A stretch of 64,000 nucleotides of DNA from Sphingomonas sp. CFBP 13720 (GCF_014842075.1 NZ_JACYVA010000001.1:1-64000), one strand, 5' to 3'. Positions 27,214 to 35,423 are shown, counted from the stretch's first letter. Notes: generated by a model not told the origin, from the sequence alone. Translations and numbers: made by a program.

Positions 27214-27645
27214 ATGACGATGCCCACCGACGAGGAACTCGCAGCACTGAGTGAGGCGTTCGACCTGTTCACGCGCCGGTACAAGCTGGCCGAGGCGCTT
27301 TCTGCGGAAAAGCCGCTCAACGAATTGGACAAGCAAGTTCTGTTTTATGTCGCCAAGCATCCTAGCTGCGGACCGACGGATGCGGCACGCTTCATCGGCG
27401 TCGCGAACACCACGATCTCGTCGGCGACCGACCGCCTGGCCAAGCGCGACCTTCTAGAGCGCCACCGAACGGACGTCGATCGCCGCTCCGTCGCGCTCCG
27501 CCTAACTGCCGCGGGCCAGCAGCGGGTAAACGCAATGTCGGCGATGTACGGCGAGCTCCATCGGCGGATGCTGGAGCCGCTGTCGGTGAGCGAGCGGGGG
27601 CAACTGATCGCGATGATGGCAAAGATAATCTCATACGATCCTTGA
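27214..27645 (+). CDS. MarR-family transcriptional regulator
   Basis: The 143-residue protein has the MarR winged helix: LNELDKQVLFYVAKHPSCGP, the recognition-helix region DAARFIGVANTTISSATDRL, and the wing DVDRRSVALRLTAAGQ with the conserved DxR(R)S signature. These dimeric repressors are usually released by small aromatic or phenolic ligands or by oxidation. The gene lies immediately upstream of, and in the same direction as, the three-subunit molybdenum hydroxylase, with a perfect 13-bp palindrome in the gap, so local control of that operon is likely. The ligand is unknown. Confidence 0.87.
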   Translation: MTMPTDEELAALSEAFDLFTRRYKLAEALSAEKPLNELDKQVLFYVAKHPSCGPTDAARFIGVANTTISSATDRLAKRDLLERHRTDVDRRSVALRLTAAGQQRVNAMSAMYGELHRRMLEPLSVSERGQLIAMMAKIISYDP

Positions 27646-27649
27646 ACAG

Positions 27650-27662
27650 TACGAATTTCGTA
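27650..27662. promoter_or_regulatory. Palindromic operator candidate (MarR site)
   Basis: TACGAATTTCGTA is a perfect 13-bp palindrome around a central T, placed between the marR-type stop codon and the Shine-Dalgarno of the first hydroxylase gene. Its position and symmetry fit a repressor-binding site. That the adjacent MarR protein binds it is inference. Confidence 0.45.
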
Positions 27663-27706
27663 GTAACATGCTCGGTACGCAGATCACGCAGCGCCGGGAG
27701 TGGCTT

Positions 27707-28207
27707 ATGGCTATCAGGATCAACAGGACCGACGTCGCACCGCCTGACGACGCGCGCGTGTCGCTACTCGACCTGCTTCGCGACCGCATGCATCTCACCG
27801 GCACCAAGGTTGGCTGCAATCAAGGCGCCTGCGGCGCATGCACCGTATTGGTCGACGGAGAGCGCGTCCTTTCATGTTTGACGCTCGCCGCGCAGGTTGA
27901 CGGTCGAGCGGTGACAACGATCGAAGGGCTTGGCGCCGACGCACTGCACCCGCTTCAGGCGGCGTTTCTGGAACATGATGGCCTGCAATGCGGCTATTGC
28001 ACCCCGGGCCAGATCTGCGCCGCATCGGCGATGCTGGAGGAGATCGAGGCCGGCTTGCCGAGCTACATCACGCGCGATTTATCGGGACCGGTAACGGTGT
28101 CGCGTGACGAGGTGCGCGAGCGGATGAGCGGCAATCTGTGTCGATGCGGCGCGCACAACGGTATTGTTGACGCGATTATGGCCGTCGCGGCGGAGCGCGC
28201 GGTATGA
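27707..28207 (+). CDS. paoA: Molybdenum hydroxylase 2Fe-2S subunit (PaoA-like)
   Basis: The 166-residue iron-sulfur subunit of a xanthine-oxidase-family enzyme has both clusters: a plant-ferredoxin type motif GCNQGACGACTVLVDGERVL with a further Cys, and the helical-domain motifs QCGYCTPGQI and NLCRCGAH. It carries electrons from the molybdenum site to FAD. The ATG at 27707 is chosen for the GGGAG Shine-Dalgarno six bases upstream and because homologues start here; the frame is open to 27668. Unlike E. coli PaoA (YagT) it has no twin-arginine signal, so a cytoplasmic location is likely. Its stop overlaps the next gene (ATGA). The substrate is probably an aldehyde or N-heterocycle; sequence does not settle it. 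Confidence 0.88.
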   Translation: MAIRINRTDVAPPDDARVSLLDLLRDRMHLTGTKVGCNQGACGACTVLVDGERVLSCLTLAAQVDGRAVTTIEGLGADALHPLQAAFLEHDGLQCGYCTPGQICAASAMLEEIEAGLPSYITRDLSGPVTVSRDEVRERMSGNLCRCGAHNGIVDAIMAVAAERAV

Positions 28208-29190
28208 CGCCGGTCTCCTATCACCGCGCTGGCAGCGCGGCAGATGCGATTCGGCTTGGCGCACTCGACGGCCATCGCCTGCTTGGCGGCGGGACCAACC
28301 TCGTCGACTTGATGCGGAAGGGCGTCGAACAGCCGGCAGCCTTGGTCGATGTGTCCGGGCTATCGATGCTGATCAAGGAGTCGGCCGACGGCAGCCTCGT
28401 GATCGGCGCGGCGGCGCGCAACGCCGCAGTCGCCGCGCACCCCTTGGTGCGCACGCGCTACCCGATGCTCGCGCGGGCGATCCTGGGTGGTGCCTCCGCG
28501 CAGATCCGCAACATGGCGACGGTCGGTGGCAACCTGCTGCAGCGGACGCGCTGTGTTTACTTTGTCGATCCGGCCGGATCGAAGTGTAATAAGCGCGTCC
28601 CCGGCAGCGGGTGTGACGCACGCGGCGGGTTCACCCGCTACCATGCCATTCTGGGCACGTCGCCGTCGTGCATCGCTACCAATCCTTCGGACATGGCAGT
28701 CGCACTCGCTGCGCTGGACGCGCGGCTTCATCTGGCCAGCGCCGCCGGGGTACGGATTGTACCATTGCTGGATTTCCATCGATTGCCTGGCGATCGCCCC
28801 GACATCGAGACGATCCTGGCGCCAGGCGAGGTGATCGTCGCGATCGAGGTCCCGCTGTCGGACGTTGCGTTACGGTCCACTTACCGCAAGGTGCGCGATC
28901 GGGCGAGCTACGCCTTTACCCTTGTCTCGGTTGCGGCCGGGCTGACGCTGGATGACGATCGGATCGTAGACGTGCGCATCGCGCTCGGCGGCGTTGCCGC
29001 TAAGCCATGGCGGGCGTTGCGGGCGGAAGCTGCGCTGCGCGGGGGCCCTGCAACGGCCGACGCGTTCACGCGAGCGGCCGAAGCGGAGTTCGCGGACGCC
29101 GCACCCTTGCAGGGCAACGCCTTCAAGGTGCCGCTGGCGACGCGAACGCTGGCGGCGGTCCTTACCGAACTGAGCGGAGCGCGCGCATGA
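28204..29190 (+). CDS. paoB: Molybdenum hydroxylase FAD-binding subunit (PaoB-like)
   Basis: The 328-residue FAD subunit has the vanillyl-alcohol-oxidase-type fold: HRLLGGGTNLVDLMRKGVEQ, then GASAQIRNMATVGGNLLQRT. It also keeps the extra [4Fe-4S]-binding loop typical of PaoB: RTRCVYFVDPAGSKCNKRVP, GSGCDARGG and HAILGTSPSCIATNPSD, which together supply four cysteines. This loop separates Pao-type aldehyde oxidoreductases from simple xanthine dehydrogenase M subunits. It overlaps both neighbours by 4 bp (ATGA), so the three subunits are translationally coupled. Confidence 0.88.
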   Translation: MTPVSYHRAGSAADAIRLGALDGHRLLGGGTNLVDLMRKGVEQPAALVDVSGLSMLIKESADGSLVIGAAARNAAVAAHPLVRTRYPMLARAILGGASAQIRNMATVGGNLLQRTRCVYFVDPAGSKCNKRVPGSGCDARGGFTRYHAILGTSPSCIATNPSDMAVALAALDARLHLASAAGVRIVPLLDFHRLPGDRPDIETILAPGEVIVAIEVPLSDVALRSTYRKVRDRASYAFTLVSVAAGLTLDDDRIVDVRIALGGVAAKPWRALRAEAALRGGPATADAFTRAAEAEFADAAPLQGNAFKVPLATRTLAAVLTELSGARA

Positions 29191-31499
29191 GCCGGGTCCA
29201 GAACATCCTCGTCGGCTCGGTACGCGGGGCGCTTGGCTGGGTGCCTGCGCAGTGGCTGCCCGGAGGTACCCCCGACCCGCTGATCGGACGGCGCGGCGAG
29301 ATTGGTCGGCAGGCGCCGCGAGTCGATGGCGAGGTTAAGGTGCAGGGGCTGGCACGCTTCTCAGCCGAAGTTGCAGTGGCTGACCTCTGTTATGCCGCAC
29401 TGGTTCACGCCACGATTACACGCGGCCGGATCGTGCATTTCGATACGTCGGCGGCGGAGACGGCACCAGGCGTGGTGCTGGTCGTCACGCATCACAACAT
29501 GCCGCGAATCGCCAGCCCAGCGCTGATCGCGATGTCGGACCTGACCGCCATCGGCAACAGCAACCTGCCGATCCTCCAGGATGATCAGGTTCATTATAAC
29601 GGTCAGGTAGTCGCGGCGGTGGTGGCGGAGACGCAGGAGCAAGCCGATCATGCCGCGTCGCTGGTCGCGATCGAGTATGAGGCGGCGCCAGCGGAGACGC
29701 GCTTTGAGGTGGCCAAGGCCGATGCGCGCATCATTCCGTCGCTGCTCATCGAGCGCAACCACGTGTCCCTCGGGCGCGCCGAGCGCGAGCTGGCACGCGC
29801 GCCCCACAAGGTCGACAGTGTTTACCGTACCCCGTGGCAGAACCACAACGCGATCGAGCTGCACGCGCTGACCGTCGTTTGGGCAGATGACGACCTTACC
29901 GTGCACGACACCACGCAGATGATCGCGGCGGAGGCGGCGACCTTAGCCAAGCTGTTCGGGCTGAAGCGCGAGCAGGTCCGCGTGCTCTCGCCGTTCGTGG
30001 GAGGCGGGTTCGGCGGGAAGGGGTTTTGGGATCATCAGGTCGTAGCGGTCGCCGTCGCGCGGATGGTCGGCCGACCGCTCAGGCTTCAGCTCACCCGGGA
30101 AGGCGTCTACCGGATCATCGGCGGCCGCAGCCCGACTGAGCAGCGCGTCGCCATTGGTGCCGACGCGGACGGCCGTTTCACCGCTTTGCTGCACGACGGC
30201 TGGTCGGTGATGCCGCCCTATAGCGCGTCCCCAGAAGCCTATACGTTGGGTACGAGGGCCGCGTACCGCTCCAAGAGTTTCGAGATTCTCCAGCGGCACA
30301 TCGATCTTGCCGTGGTGCCCAACACGTTCATGCGCGCTCCCGGCGAGGCGGTCGGCACCTTCGCGCTCGAAAGCGCGGTCGACGAACTGGCCCATGCACT
30401 GGCGCTCGATCCGATCGAGCTCCGGCTGCGCAATCTGCCCGACAAGCACCCGATCAGCGGCGTCTCTTTCTCGCAGCATGCCCCGGCCAAGTCATGGGCC
30501 GATGGTGCCGCTCGCTTTCACTGGGAACGCCGCAACCCGACGCCGGGTGCGCAGCGGGACGGGGAGTGGCGTGTCGGCATGGGCTGCGGCAGCGGCAGCT
30601 TTCCCTATATGCGGATGCCCGGCGCCGCCGTTCGCCTCACGGTTCGCCGCGACGGCACGGCCAGCCTTGCTTGCTCGGGGCAGGAAATGGGCATGGGAAC
30701 CGCCACCGTGCTGGCGCAGCAAGTGGCCGACCGGTTGAGCTTGCCACTTGCTGCCGTATCGATCGAGATCGGGGATTCCGCACTCCCCGCCGCGCCGATG
30801 GCGGGGGGGTCAGGCCAGACCGTCTCGATCGCCGGCGCGATCCTTGCCGCAGCGGAGAAGTTGCCCATCGAGTTGTTGCGCCTGGCCGGCAACGACAGCC
30901 CCCTCGCCGGACTGCGGGTGGGCGAGACCCGCATGAGCCAAGAGGGACTCGCCAGTGCCGCGGAGCCAAGTCGGCACGAGACCTTTGCCTCGATCCTCTC
31001 GCGCGCCAACCGCGACGAGGTCAGTGTCACCGCCTCAGGAACACCACCGCTCGAAGTGCTCAAGTTCGCGATGCACAGCACGGCGGCAATATTCTGTGAG
31101 CTGCGCGTCAGCGACGTGACCGGCGAGGTAAGGGTCGATCGGCTGCTCGGTTCGTTCGATTGCGGCACGATCCTCAATCCGCGCACCGCGGCGAGTCAGT
31201 TCCGCGGCGGCATGATCATGGGACTCGGCCTTGCGCTGACCGAGGAGACGCTGTTCGACGAGCGCACCGGCCGGATCATGAATCCGACGCTCGCCGATTA
31301 TCACCTTCCCTCTCACATGGACGTGCCGGAAATCGACGTGATCTGGACCGGTATCCCCGACCCACGCTCGCCGCTCGGCGCTCGCGGGATTGGCGAGATC
31401 GGCATTACCGGCGTGGCAGCCGCAGTGGCGAACGCCGTGTTCAACGCGACGGGCAAGCGGGTTCGCGACCTCCCGATCACGCTCGACAAGCTCCTCTGA
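29187..31499 (+). CDS. paoC: Molybdenum hydroxylase large, molybdopterin-binding subunit (PaoC-like)
   Basis: The 770-residue catalytic subunit binds the Mo-molybdopterin cofactor. It has the aldehyde-oxidase/xanthine-dehydrogenase a/b hammerhead domain (residues ~50-160) and the Mo-binding domain with FVGGGFGGKGFWDHQ, FMRAPGEAVGTFALE, GQEMGMGTATVLAQQ and the catalytic-glutamate motif GARGIGEIG near the C-terminus. It would hydroxylate aldehydes or heterocycles with water as oxygen donor. ATG 29187 overlaps the stop of the FAD-subunit gene; the frame is open further upstream only inside that gene. No XdhC/PaoD-type cofactor insertion chaperone follows, so one must be encoded elsewhere. Confidence 0.9.
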   Translation: MSRVQNILVGSVRGALGWVPAQWLPGGTPDPLIGRRGEIGRQAPRVDGEVKVQGLARFSAEVAVADLCYAALVHATITRGRIVHFDTSAAETAPGVVLVVTHHNMPRIASPALIAMSDLTAIGNSNLPILQDDQVHYNGQVVAAVVAETQEQADHAASLVAIEYEAAPAETRFEVAKADARIIPSLLIERNHVSLGRAERELARAPHKVDSVYRTPWQNHNAIELHALTVVWADDDLTVHDTTQMIAAEAATLAKLFGLKREQVRVLSPFVGGGFGGKGFWDHQVVAVAVARMVGRPLRLQLTREGVYRIIGGRSPTEQRVAIGADADGRFTALLHDGWSVMPPYSASPEAYTLGTRAAYRSKSFEILQRHIDLAVVPNTFMRAPGEAVGTFALESAVDELAHALALDPIELRLRNLPDKHPISGVSFSQHAPAKSWADGAARFHWERRNPTPGAQRDGEWRVGMGCGSGSFPYMRMPGAAVRLTVRRDGTASLACSGQEMGMGTATVLAQQVADRLSLPLAAVSIEIGDSALPAAPMAGGSGQTVSIAGAILAAAEKLPIELLRLAGNDSPLAGLRVGETRMSQEGLASAAEPSRHETFASILSRANRDEVSVTASGTPPLEVLKFAMHSTAAIFCELRVSDVTGEVRVDRLLGSFDCGTILNPRTAASQFRGGMIMGLGLALTEETLFDERTGRIMNPTLADYHLPSHMDVPEIDVIWTGIPDPRSPLGARGIGEIGITGVAAAVANAVFNATGKRVRDLPITLDKLL

Positions 31500-31532
31500 A
31501 CTGTTCACTCGAAACCAGGTCATAACGGGAAG

Positions 31533-31593
31533 CTGAACGAACGTCGGATCTCGGACAAGCCGCTGGCAGCCCCAATTGTCCGGAGCTGGGTCT
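31533..31593 (+). repeat. Degenerate ~60-bp intergenic repeat, copy 1
   Basis: Begins CTGAACGAACGTCGGATCTC and ends ATTGTCCGGAGCTGGGTCTG. It shares a TGAAC...GG...AAG...GTCCG...TGGGTC pattern and ~60-bp length with four other intergenic segments in the window. It is the least certain of the five. Confidence 0.4.
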
Positions 31594-31681
31594 GCCTGGC
31601 CGCGAAGCTGCCAGTCGGCTCGCGACCCAAAGGCAGACGTAGCCGAGGCAAGCTGCCGGTCTTGGAAGCGGACATTTTTGG

Positions 31682-31710
31682 CTGGGGCTCTGACACACGC
31701 AAAGCCCCAG
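31682..31710. terminator. Hairpin between convergent paoC and tetR-type genes
   Basis: CTGGGGCT (31682-31689) and AGCCCCAG (31703-31710) form a perfect 8-bp stem with a 13-nt loop, in the gap between converging genes. No U-tract follows, so use as a terminator is inferred from position. The rest of 31500-31773 contains one copy of the intergenic repeat and nothing else recognisable. Confidence 0.35.
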
Positions 31711-31773
31711 TAAGCCGTCGTCGCGTCTGCAGCGTCGCAACCGACCGGTTCTGACAGCCTGACACTAAGATCG

Positions 31774-32385
31774 TTAGCGCTGCACGAGCTGGACTAATCC
31801 CCCCGACGCGGTTTCCGCCACGGCAATCAGCCTTGCTTCCTCCCATCCCTCGCGTGCGGCGGACGACAGGCCGAGCATGGTCGTGGCGACGTAATCGGCG
31901 ACGCGGGCCGGCGCCGGGATGTCGGATGCTTCGAGAAACGCCTGCACTCTACTGCGGTTCTCGCCTGCGATCTGCGTGGCGACGATGCCCCACTCCGTCG
32001 CCCCCGCCTTGGCGTGTTCGAGAATGAGGCAACCACGCCGTTGCGGGTGGGCTGAATAAGCGCGTGCCGCAGCCGTCAGCATGTCGCCGAGGGCAGTCCG
32101 GGGCGATCGGCCTGGGATCAGGAAACGATCAAGCGGCACTACCGTCGTCGAGTAGCGCTGCAACGCATCCCTGAAGAATGCTGCTTTGCTGCCGAACGCC
32201 GTATAGAAGCTTGGCGGAGTGATCCCGATCGCCTCGGTCAGCGCGGCCACGCTGACCTTCTCGTAGCCATGCTCGTGAAACAGATGCTGCCCCGCCTCGA
32301 TCGCATCGTCGAGCGCGAAACCGCGCGGCCGTCCTCGTGCCCTCCTATTTCCTTTATCGGTCACTATAAAATTACCTTGCGTCAT
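31774..32385 (-). CDS. TetR/AcrR-family transcriptional regulator
   Basis: This 203-residue repressor has an N-terminal TetR helix-turn-helix (residues ~22-68): AIEAGQHLFHEHGYEKVSVA, ALTEAIGITPPSFYTAFGSK, AAFFRDAL. The C-terminal ~130 residues are the variable ligand-binding domain (RRGCLILEHAKAG is typical of the YxaF/LmrA-like C-terminal type). It is divergent from an MFS efflux transporter with about 97 bp between start codons, the standard arrangement for a repressor of its neighbour's expression. The ligand is unknown. Confidence 0.88.
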   Translation of the reverse strand: MTQGNFIVTDKGNRRARGRPRGFALDDAIEAGQHLFHEHGYEKVSVAALTEAIGITPPSFYTAFGSKAAFFRDALQRYSTTVVPLDRFLIPGRSPRTALGDMLTAAARAYSAHPQRRGCLILEHAKAGATEWGIVATQIAGENRSRVQAFLEASDIPAPARVADYVATTMLGLSSAAREGWEEARLIAVAETASGGLVQLVQR

Positions 32386-32399
32386 AAAGCGGTATTTAT
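32384..32399. promoter_or_regulatory. Candidate TetR operator in the divergent region
   Basis: ATAAA and TTTAT arms (32384-32388, 32395-32399) flank GCGGTA in the AT-rich stretch at the repressor start codon, between it and the MFS gene. The symmetry is short, so this is a weak candidate. Confidence 0.22.
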
Positions 32400-32481
32400 A
32401 TAGTGGGCTTTAACGGAATAAGCCACGCTTCGGATTGCTCCCTCGAACGGGGCGGGCATCATAGCAATGCCAAGGACAATC

Positions 32482-33696
32482 ATGCCGCTTTCCCTTACGC
32501 CCGGCCACGTCGGAGAGGAGTCCGGTCCGAGGGCGGGCTTGCCGACCGCAGCGCTGTCCGGCCTCGCGGCCAGTGGCTTCCTGTGCATCGTTACCGAGAC
32601 GCTGCCCGCCGGCCTGCTGCCGCAGATCGCGTCCGGCCTCCGGGTCTCCGAAGCCATCGCGGGGCAACTCGTTGCGGTCTATGCTCTGGGATCGCTGCTG
32701 GCCGCGATCCCACTCACCAGTCTGACGCAAGGCCTTCACCGAAGGCCTGTACTGCTCGCCACCATTGTCTGCTTCGTGATCGGCAACACGTTGACGGCAC
32801 TGGCCGGGTCGATCGCGCTCGTGCTGGTTGCACGGTTCGTCGCCGGGTGTGCAGCGGGTCTCGCCTGGGGAATCCTTGCGGGCTACGCGCGCAGCATCGT
32901 GCGTCCCGATCAGACCGGACCGGCGATGGCGGTCGCCATGGTCGGCGTGCCCGTGGCGCTCTCGTTGGGTGTTCCGTTGGGAACGTTCCTTGGGAGCCTG
33001 GTGGGCTGGCGCGGATCGTTCCTGATCCTCTCGGCGGTCGGCATCGTGCTGATCGGTTGGATCGTCGTGAAAGTGCCCGATGCCGCCGGTCGGACGGGCG
33101 ACGATCGCCCCTCGCTCCGTCGCGTCGTCGCCACACCGGGCATCATGCCCATCTTGCTCGTCATCTTGGCCTGGATGACGGCGCACAACATCCTCTACAC
33201 CTATATCGCACCGTTCGCGACGGCTGCGGCAGTGCGGGTTGATCTCGTCCTGTTGGCGTTCGGCGTCAGTTCACTGGCCGGCATCTGGATCGTTGGGCGG
33301 CTGGTGGACCGGATGTTGCGCCAACTGGTTCTGATCGCGATCGGATCGTTCGCGGCGGTCGCGATCCTCCTGACGATCGCCGGTGAACAGAGCATTGCCG
33401 TCTATGCCGGTGCCGTCATCTGGGGCTTGGGCTTTGGTGGTGCCGGGGCGATGATGCAGACGGCGTCGGCCGACGCGGCCGGCGATGGCGTCGATCTAGC
33501 ACAGGCAATGGTGACCACAGCATGGAACCTGGCGATCGCGGCCGGTGGTGCGCTTGGCGGGGCGCTGCTCACGACTGGAGGGACGCCGCTGCTGCCGCCA
33601 GCGGTCGCCACGATGGCGGTGATTGCTTTCGTAATCGCACTGGCTGCGCGCCGCTTTGCTTTTCCACCCGGTCAGCGCGCCCAGCCAAGCCGCTAA
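32482..33696 (+). CDS. MFS transporter (drug:H+ antiporter-like)
   Basis: This major facilitator superfamily protein has 404 residues and about 12 membrane helices. Seen features: an N-terminal helix SGFLCIVTETLPAGLLPQI, the motif-A-like loop SLTQGLHRRPVLLATI after TM2, and the motif-C-like run AMVGVPVALSLGVPLGTFLG in TM5. It resembles the sugar-efflux/arabinose-efflux (AraJ, SotB, YdhP) group of exporters. ATG 32482 has an AAGGA Shine-Dalgarno at good spacing; an in-frame ATG at 32467 is less well placed. Divergent from a TetR repressor that probably controls it. The substrate cannot be read from sequence. Confidence 0.88.
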   Translation: MPLSLTPGHVGEESGPRAGLPTAALSGLAASGFLCIVTETLPAGLLPQIASGLRVSEAIAGQLVAVYALGSLLAAIPLTSLTQGLHRRPVLLATIVCFVIGNTLTALAGSIALVLVARFVAGCAAGLAWGILAGYARSIVRPDQTGPAMAVAMVGVPVALSLGVPLGTFLGSLVGWRGSFLILSAVGIVLIGWIVVKVPDAAGRTGDDRPSLRRVVATPGIMPILLVILAWMTAHNILYTYIAPFATAAAVRVDLVLLAFGVSSLAGIWIVGRLVDRMLRQLVLIAIGSFAAVAILLTIAGEQSIAVYAGAVIWGLGFGGAGAMMQTASADAAGDGVDLAQAMVTTAWNLAIAAGGALGGALLTTGGTPLLPPAVATMAVIAFVIALAARRFAFPPGQRAQPSR

Positions 33697-33893
33697 TAGG
33701 GTTCGAGAAACCATTGGGCTCTTTGTAACTTGGTTCAATTAGGAAGTCTGCCGCGTCCAAACCGAACGGTTGTGACACCACGCGCCGACGGCTTTGGACC
33801 CTCTTGATCCTCAAAGCTGTCCGGCAGAAAAGTCCCCAATCCGAGCCGTTCCCTGGTGCTAGTAGGACTCGCTTAAGCCGTCGGCCCGCTCAC

Positions 33894-33953
33894 ATGAACA
33901 AGCGGCAGATACCGGGCGGTGGGAAGAATGCCTGAAAGGCCGCAATTGGGTCA
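33894..33953 (+). repeat. Degenerate ~60-bp intergenic repeat, copy 2
   Basis: Begins ATGAACAAGCGGCAG and ends GGCCGCAATTGGGTCA, with TGGGAAG in the middle. Same layout, length and orientation as the copies at 31533, 43810, 50135 and 56907. Confidence 0.5.
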
Positions 33954-34206
33954 CCCTTCGCACTGTGGCTACATTGACGTTGAAGGTATCAGCTGAGCAA
34001 TGCTCTTAGTTCGACCTCTTCATCGGGCATATTAACCGGCCGAATATGTTCCGTTCGGCATCCTGAGTGTACGAGCATGTAGGACCGGTTTGGAAGGAAC
34101 GGTGCGTCTTTCGCTTCACGTAAGGTCAACGCAGGTGATCTACAGCAAGGCGGTCATAAAAGACCTGATACTCTGAACGAACTAAACTGAAAGGACCGAT
34201 AGAGGT

Positions 34207-34267
34207 AAAAACGTCAGGTATATGCCAGCTATATGCGTTTTCCCGGAATCGATCTCGAATTGCTACG
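34207..34267 (+). repeat. Left copy of the sequence flanking the porin-kdp block
   Basis: The segment starts AAAAACG and contains GCCAGC, then a 36-bp core (34232-34267) identical at 32 of 36 positions to 43151-43186, just past kdpE. The shared invariant run is GGAATCGATCTCGAA. A short frame inside it (34233-34295) would encode a 20-residue peptide beginning MRFPGIDLELLR. Confidence 0.65.
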
Positions 34268-34311
34268 CGGCATAGGCCTAATTGCGTGCCCTTAAGGCTC
34301 CGCGCTCACTT

Positions 34312-34330
34312 AGCGGAAGCCAGTTCCGCT
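34312..34330. promoter_or_regulatory. Inverted repeat in the porin gene leader
   Basis: AGCGGAA (34312-34318) and TTCCGCT (34324-34330) form a perfect 7-bp inverted repeat with a 5-nt spacer, ending 10 bp before the start codon and touching the GGGGG Shine-Dalgarno. In RNA it could hinder ribosome access; it could equally be a protein-binding site. Confidence 0.3.
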
Positions 34331-34340
34331 GGGGGCAAGA

Positions 34341-35213
34341 ATGAAGCGTACACTACCGCTCATCGCCATTGTGCTAATTGGAGTTCCTGCCGTCGCACAG
34401 GCGCAATCGACGCCTGAGGACAAGGTGACCGGTGACACGGCACCACCACCTGCGATCACCGTCAGCGGATCGGCGGCAATCGCTTCGGATTATCGCTTCC
34501 GCGGTGTCTCGCAATCTGATCGCGAAATGGCGGTGCAGGGTGGAATCACTATCGTGCACGACAGCGGTTTCTACATCGGCACCTGGGCATCCAACCTTGC
34601 TGGTTGGGGTACATTCGGTGGCGCCAACATGGAGCTCGACCTGATCGGCGGCTACAAGGCAAAGCTTGCTGAGAACGCGACGCTGGACGTCGGCCTGACC
34701 TGGTACATGTATCCAGGGGGCGCGGATAAGACTGATTTCGCCGAGCCATACGCCAAGCTTACTGGCACGGCGGGGCCTGCGACCTTCACAGCAGGCGTAG
34801 CGTACGCGCTCAAGCAGCAGGCGATCGGCAAATGGTACAACACCGGAACCGATGCAGCCGCGGGCGTCTATAACGATCCAGGCGACAAGGACGACAACCT
34901 TTACCTGTGGGGTGACGGTGCGTTCGCTGTCACCGGTACGCCGTTCACCGCCAAGGCACACGTCGGTCACAGCTGGGGCCAGGACGGGTTGGGTCCCAAT
35001 GCCACCGCAGTCGCACCAACAGGCGAGTATTGGGACTGGTCGCTGGGTGCGGATGCGACGTGGAAGAACCTGACGTTCAACGTCTCGTACATCGACACCG
35101 ACATCTCCGCCCGAGAGGCGACTTACCTGCGCCCGAGCTTCAGCAAGGGGCAGGACGGCACCGGCAATATCGCCGGCAGCACGTTCGTCGTGTCGCTGAC
35201 CGCCGCTGTTTGA
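34341..35213 (+). CDS. TorF-family putative outer-membrane porin
   Basis: This 290-residue outer-membrane beta-barrel protein has a Sec signal peptide (residues 1-22, cut after AVAQA). The TorF-family (Gcw_chp) signature is present: GSAAIASDYRFRGVSQSDRE, then FYIGTWASNLAGWG and LDLIGGYKA, with alternating hydrophobic strands to the C-terminal ...FVVSLTAAV. The role is inferred as a channel for small solutes. It lies 13 bp ahead of a small membrane peptide and the kdp operon, on the same strand, suggesting co-expression under K+ limitation; the inverted repeat in its leader may play a part. The family's actual substrates are poorly known. Confidence 0.85.
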   Translation: MKRTLPLIAIVLIGVPAVAQAQSTPEDKVTGDTAPPPAITVSGSAAIASDYRFRGVSQSDREMAVQGGITIVHDSGFYIGTWASNLAGWGTFGGANMELDLIGGYKAKLAENATLDVGLTWYMYPGGADKTDFAEPYAKLTGTAGPATFTAGVAYALKQQAIGKWYNTGTDAAAGVYNDPGDKDDNLYLWGDGAFAVTGTPFTAKAHVGHSWGQDGLGPNATAVAPTGEYWDWSLGADATWKNLTFNVSYIDTDISAREATYLRPSFSKGQDGTGNIAGSTFVVSLTAAV

Positions 35214-35226
35214 AGAGGAACAGCTG

Positions 35227-35310
35227 ATGGACGACCTGCTTTGGATCCTCGTCATGCTCGGGCTGGTGGCAGCAACGCTCGCCTATGCACGCCTGTGCGA
35301 CAACGCCTGA
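35227..35310 (+). CDS. Small kdp-linked membrane peptide (27 aa)
   Basis: A 27-residue single-helix peptide (MDDLLWILVMLGLVAATLAY followed by ARLCDNA) lies between the porin and kdpF. It has a hydrophobic core with an acidic start and a short polar tail, and begins 13 bp after the porin stop. It is too short for ordinary gene calling. Similar short frames ahead of kdpF occur in other alphaproteobacteria to my recollection, but I cannot check. It may be a second KdpF-like accessory subunit; the function is unproven. Confidence 0.65.
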   Translation: MDDLLWILVMLGLVAATLAYARLCDNA

Positions 35311-35319
35311 GGTGATGCG

Positions 35320-35409
35320 ATGACCCTCGATCTGTCGCTCGCGGCGCTGACCGCGCTTGGCCTTCTCATCTACCTCGTGGCGGTGCTGATCCGCCCCGAA
35401 CGCTTCTAG
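35320..35409 (+). CDS. kdpF: K+-transporting ATPase small subunit KdpF
   Basis: This 29-residue single transmembrane peptide ([20 protein letters not shown] then AVLIRPERF) has the family ending IRPERF and sits immediately before kdpA. KdpF stabilises the KdpABC complex in the inner membrane. It is 10 bp after the preceding small peptide gene and 14 bp before kdpA, which has a strong AAAGGAG Shine-Dalgarno. Confidence 0.9.
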   Translation: MTLDLSLAALTALGLLIYLVAVLIRPERF

Positions 35410-35423
35410 AAAGGAGCGGACCC

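Larger units (their letters stand above)
33697..34340. other. Long intergenic region upstream of the porin-kdp block
   Basis: About 640 bp with no supportable gene. It holds one copy of the degenerate intergenic repeat (33894-33953), one copy of the sequence that also follows kdpE (34207-34267), and an inverted repeat at the porin leader. I see no transposase remnant here. Confidence 0.5.
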
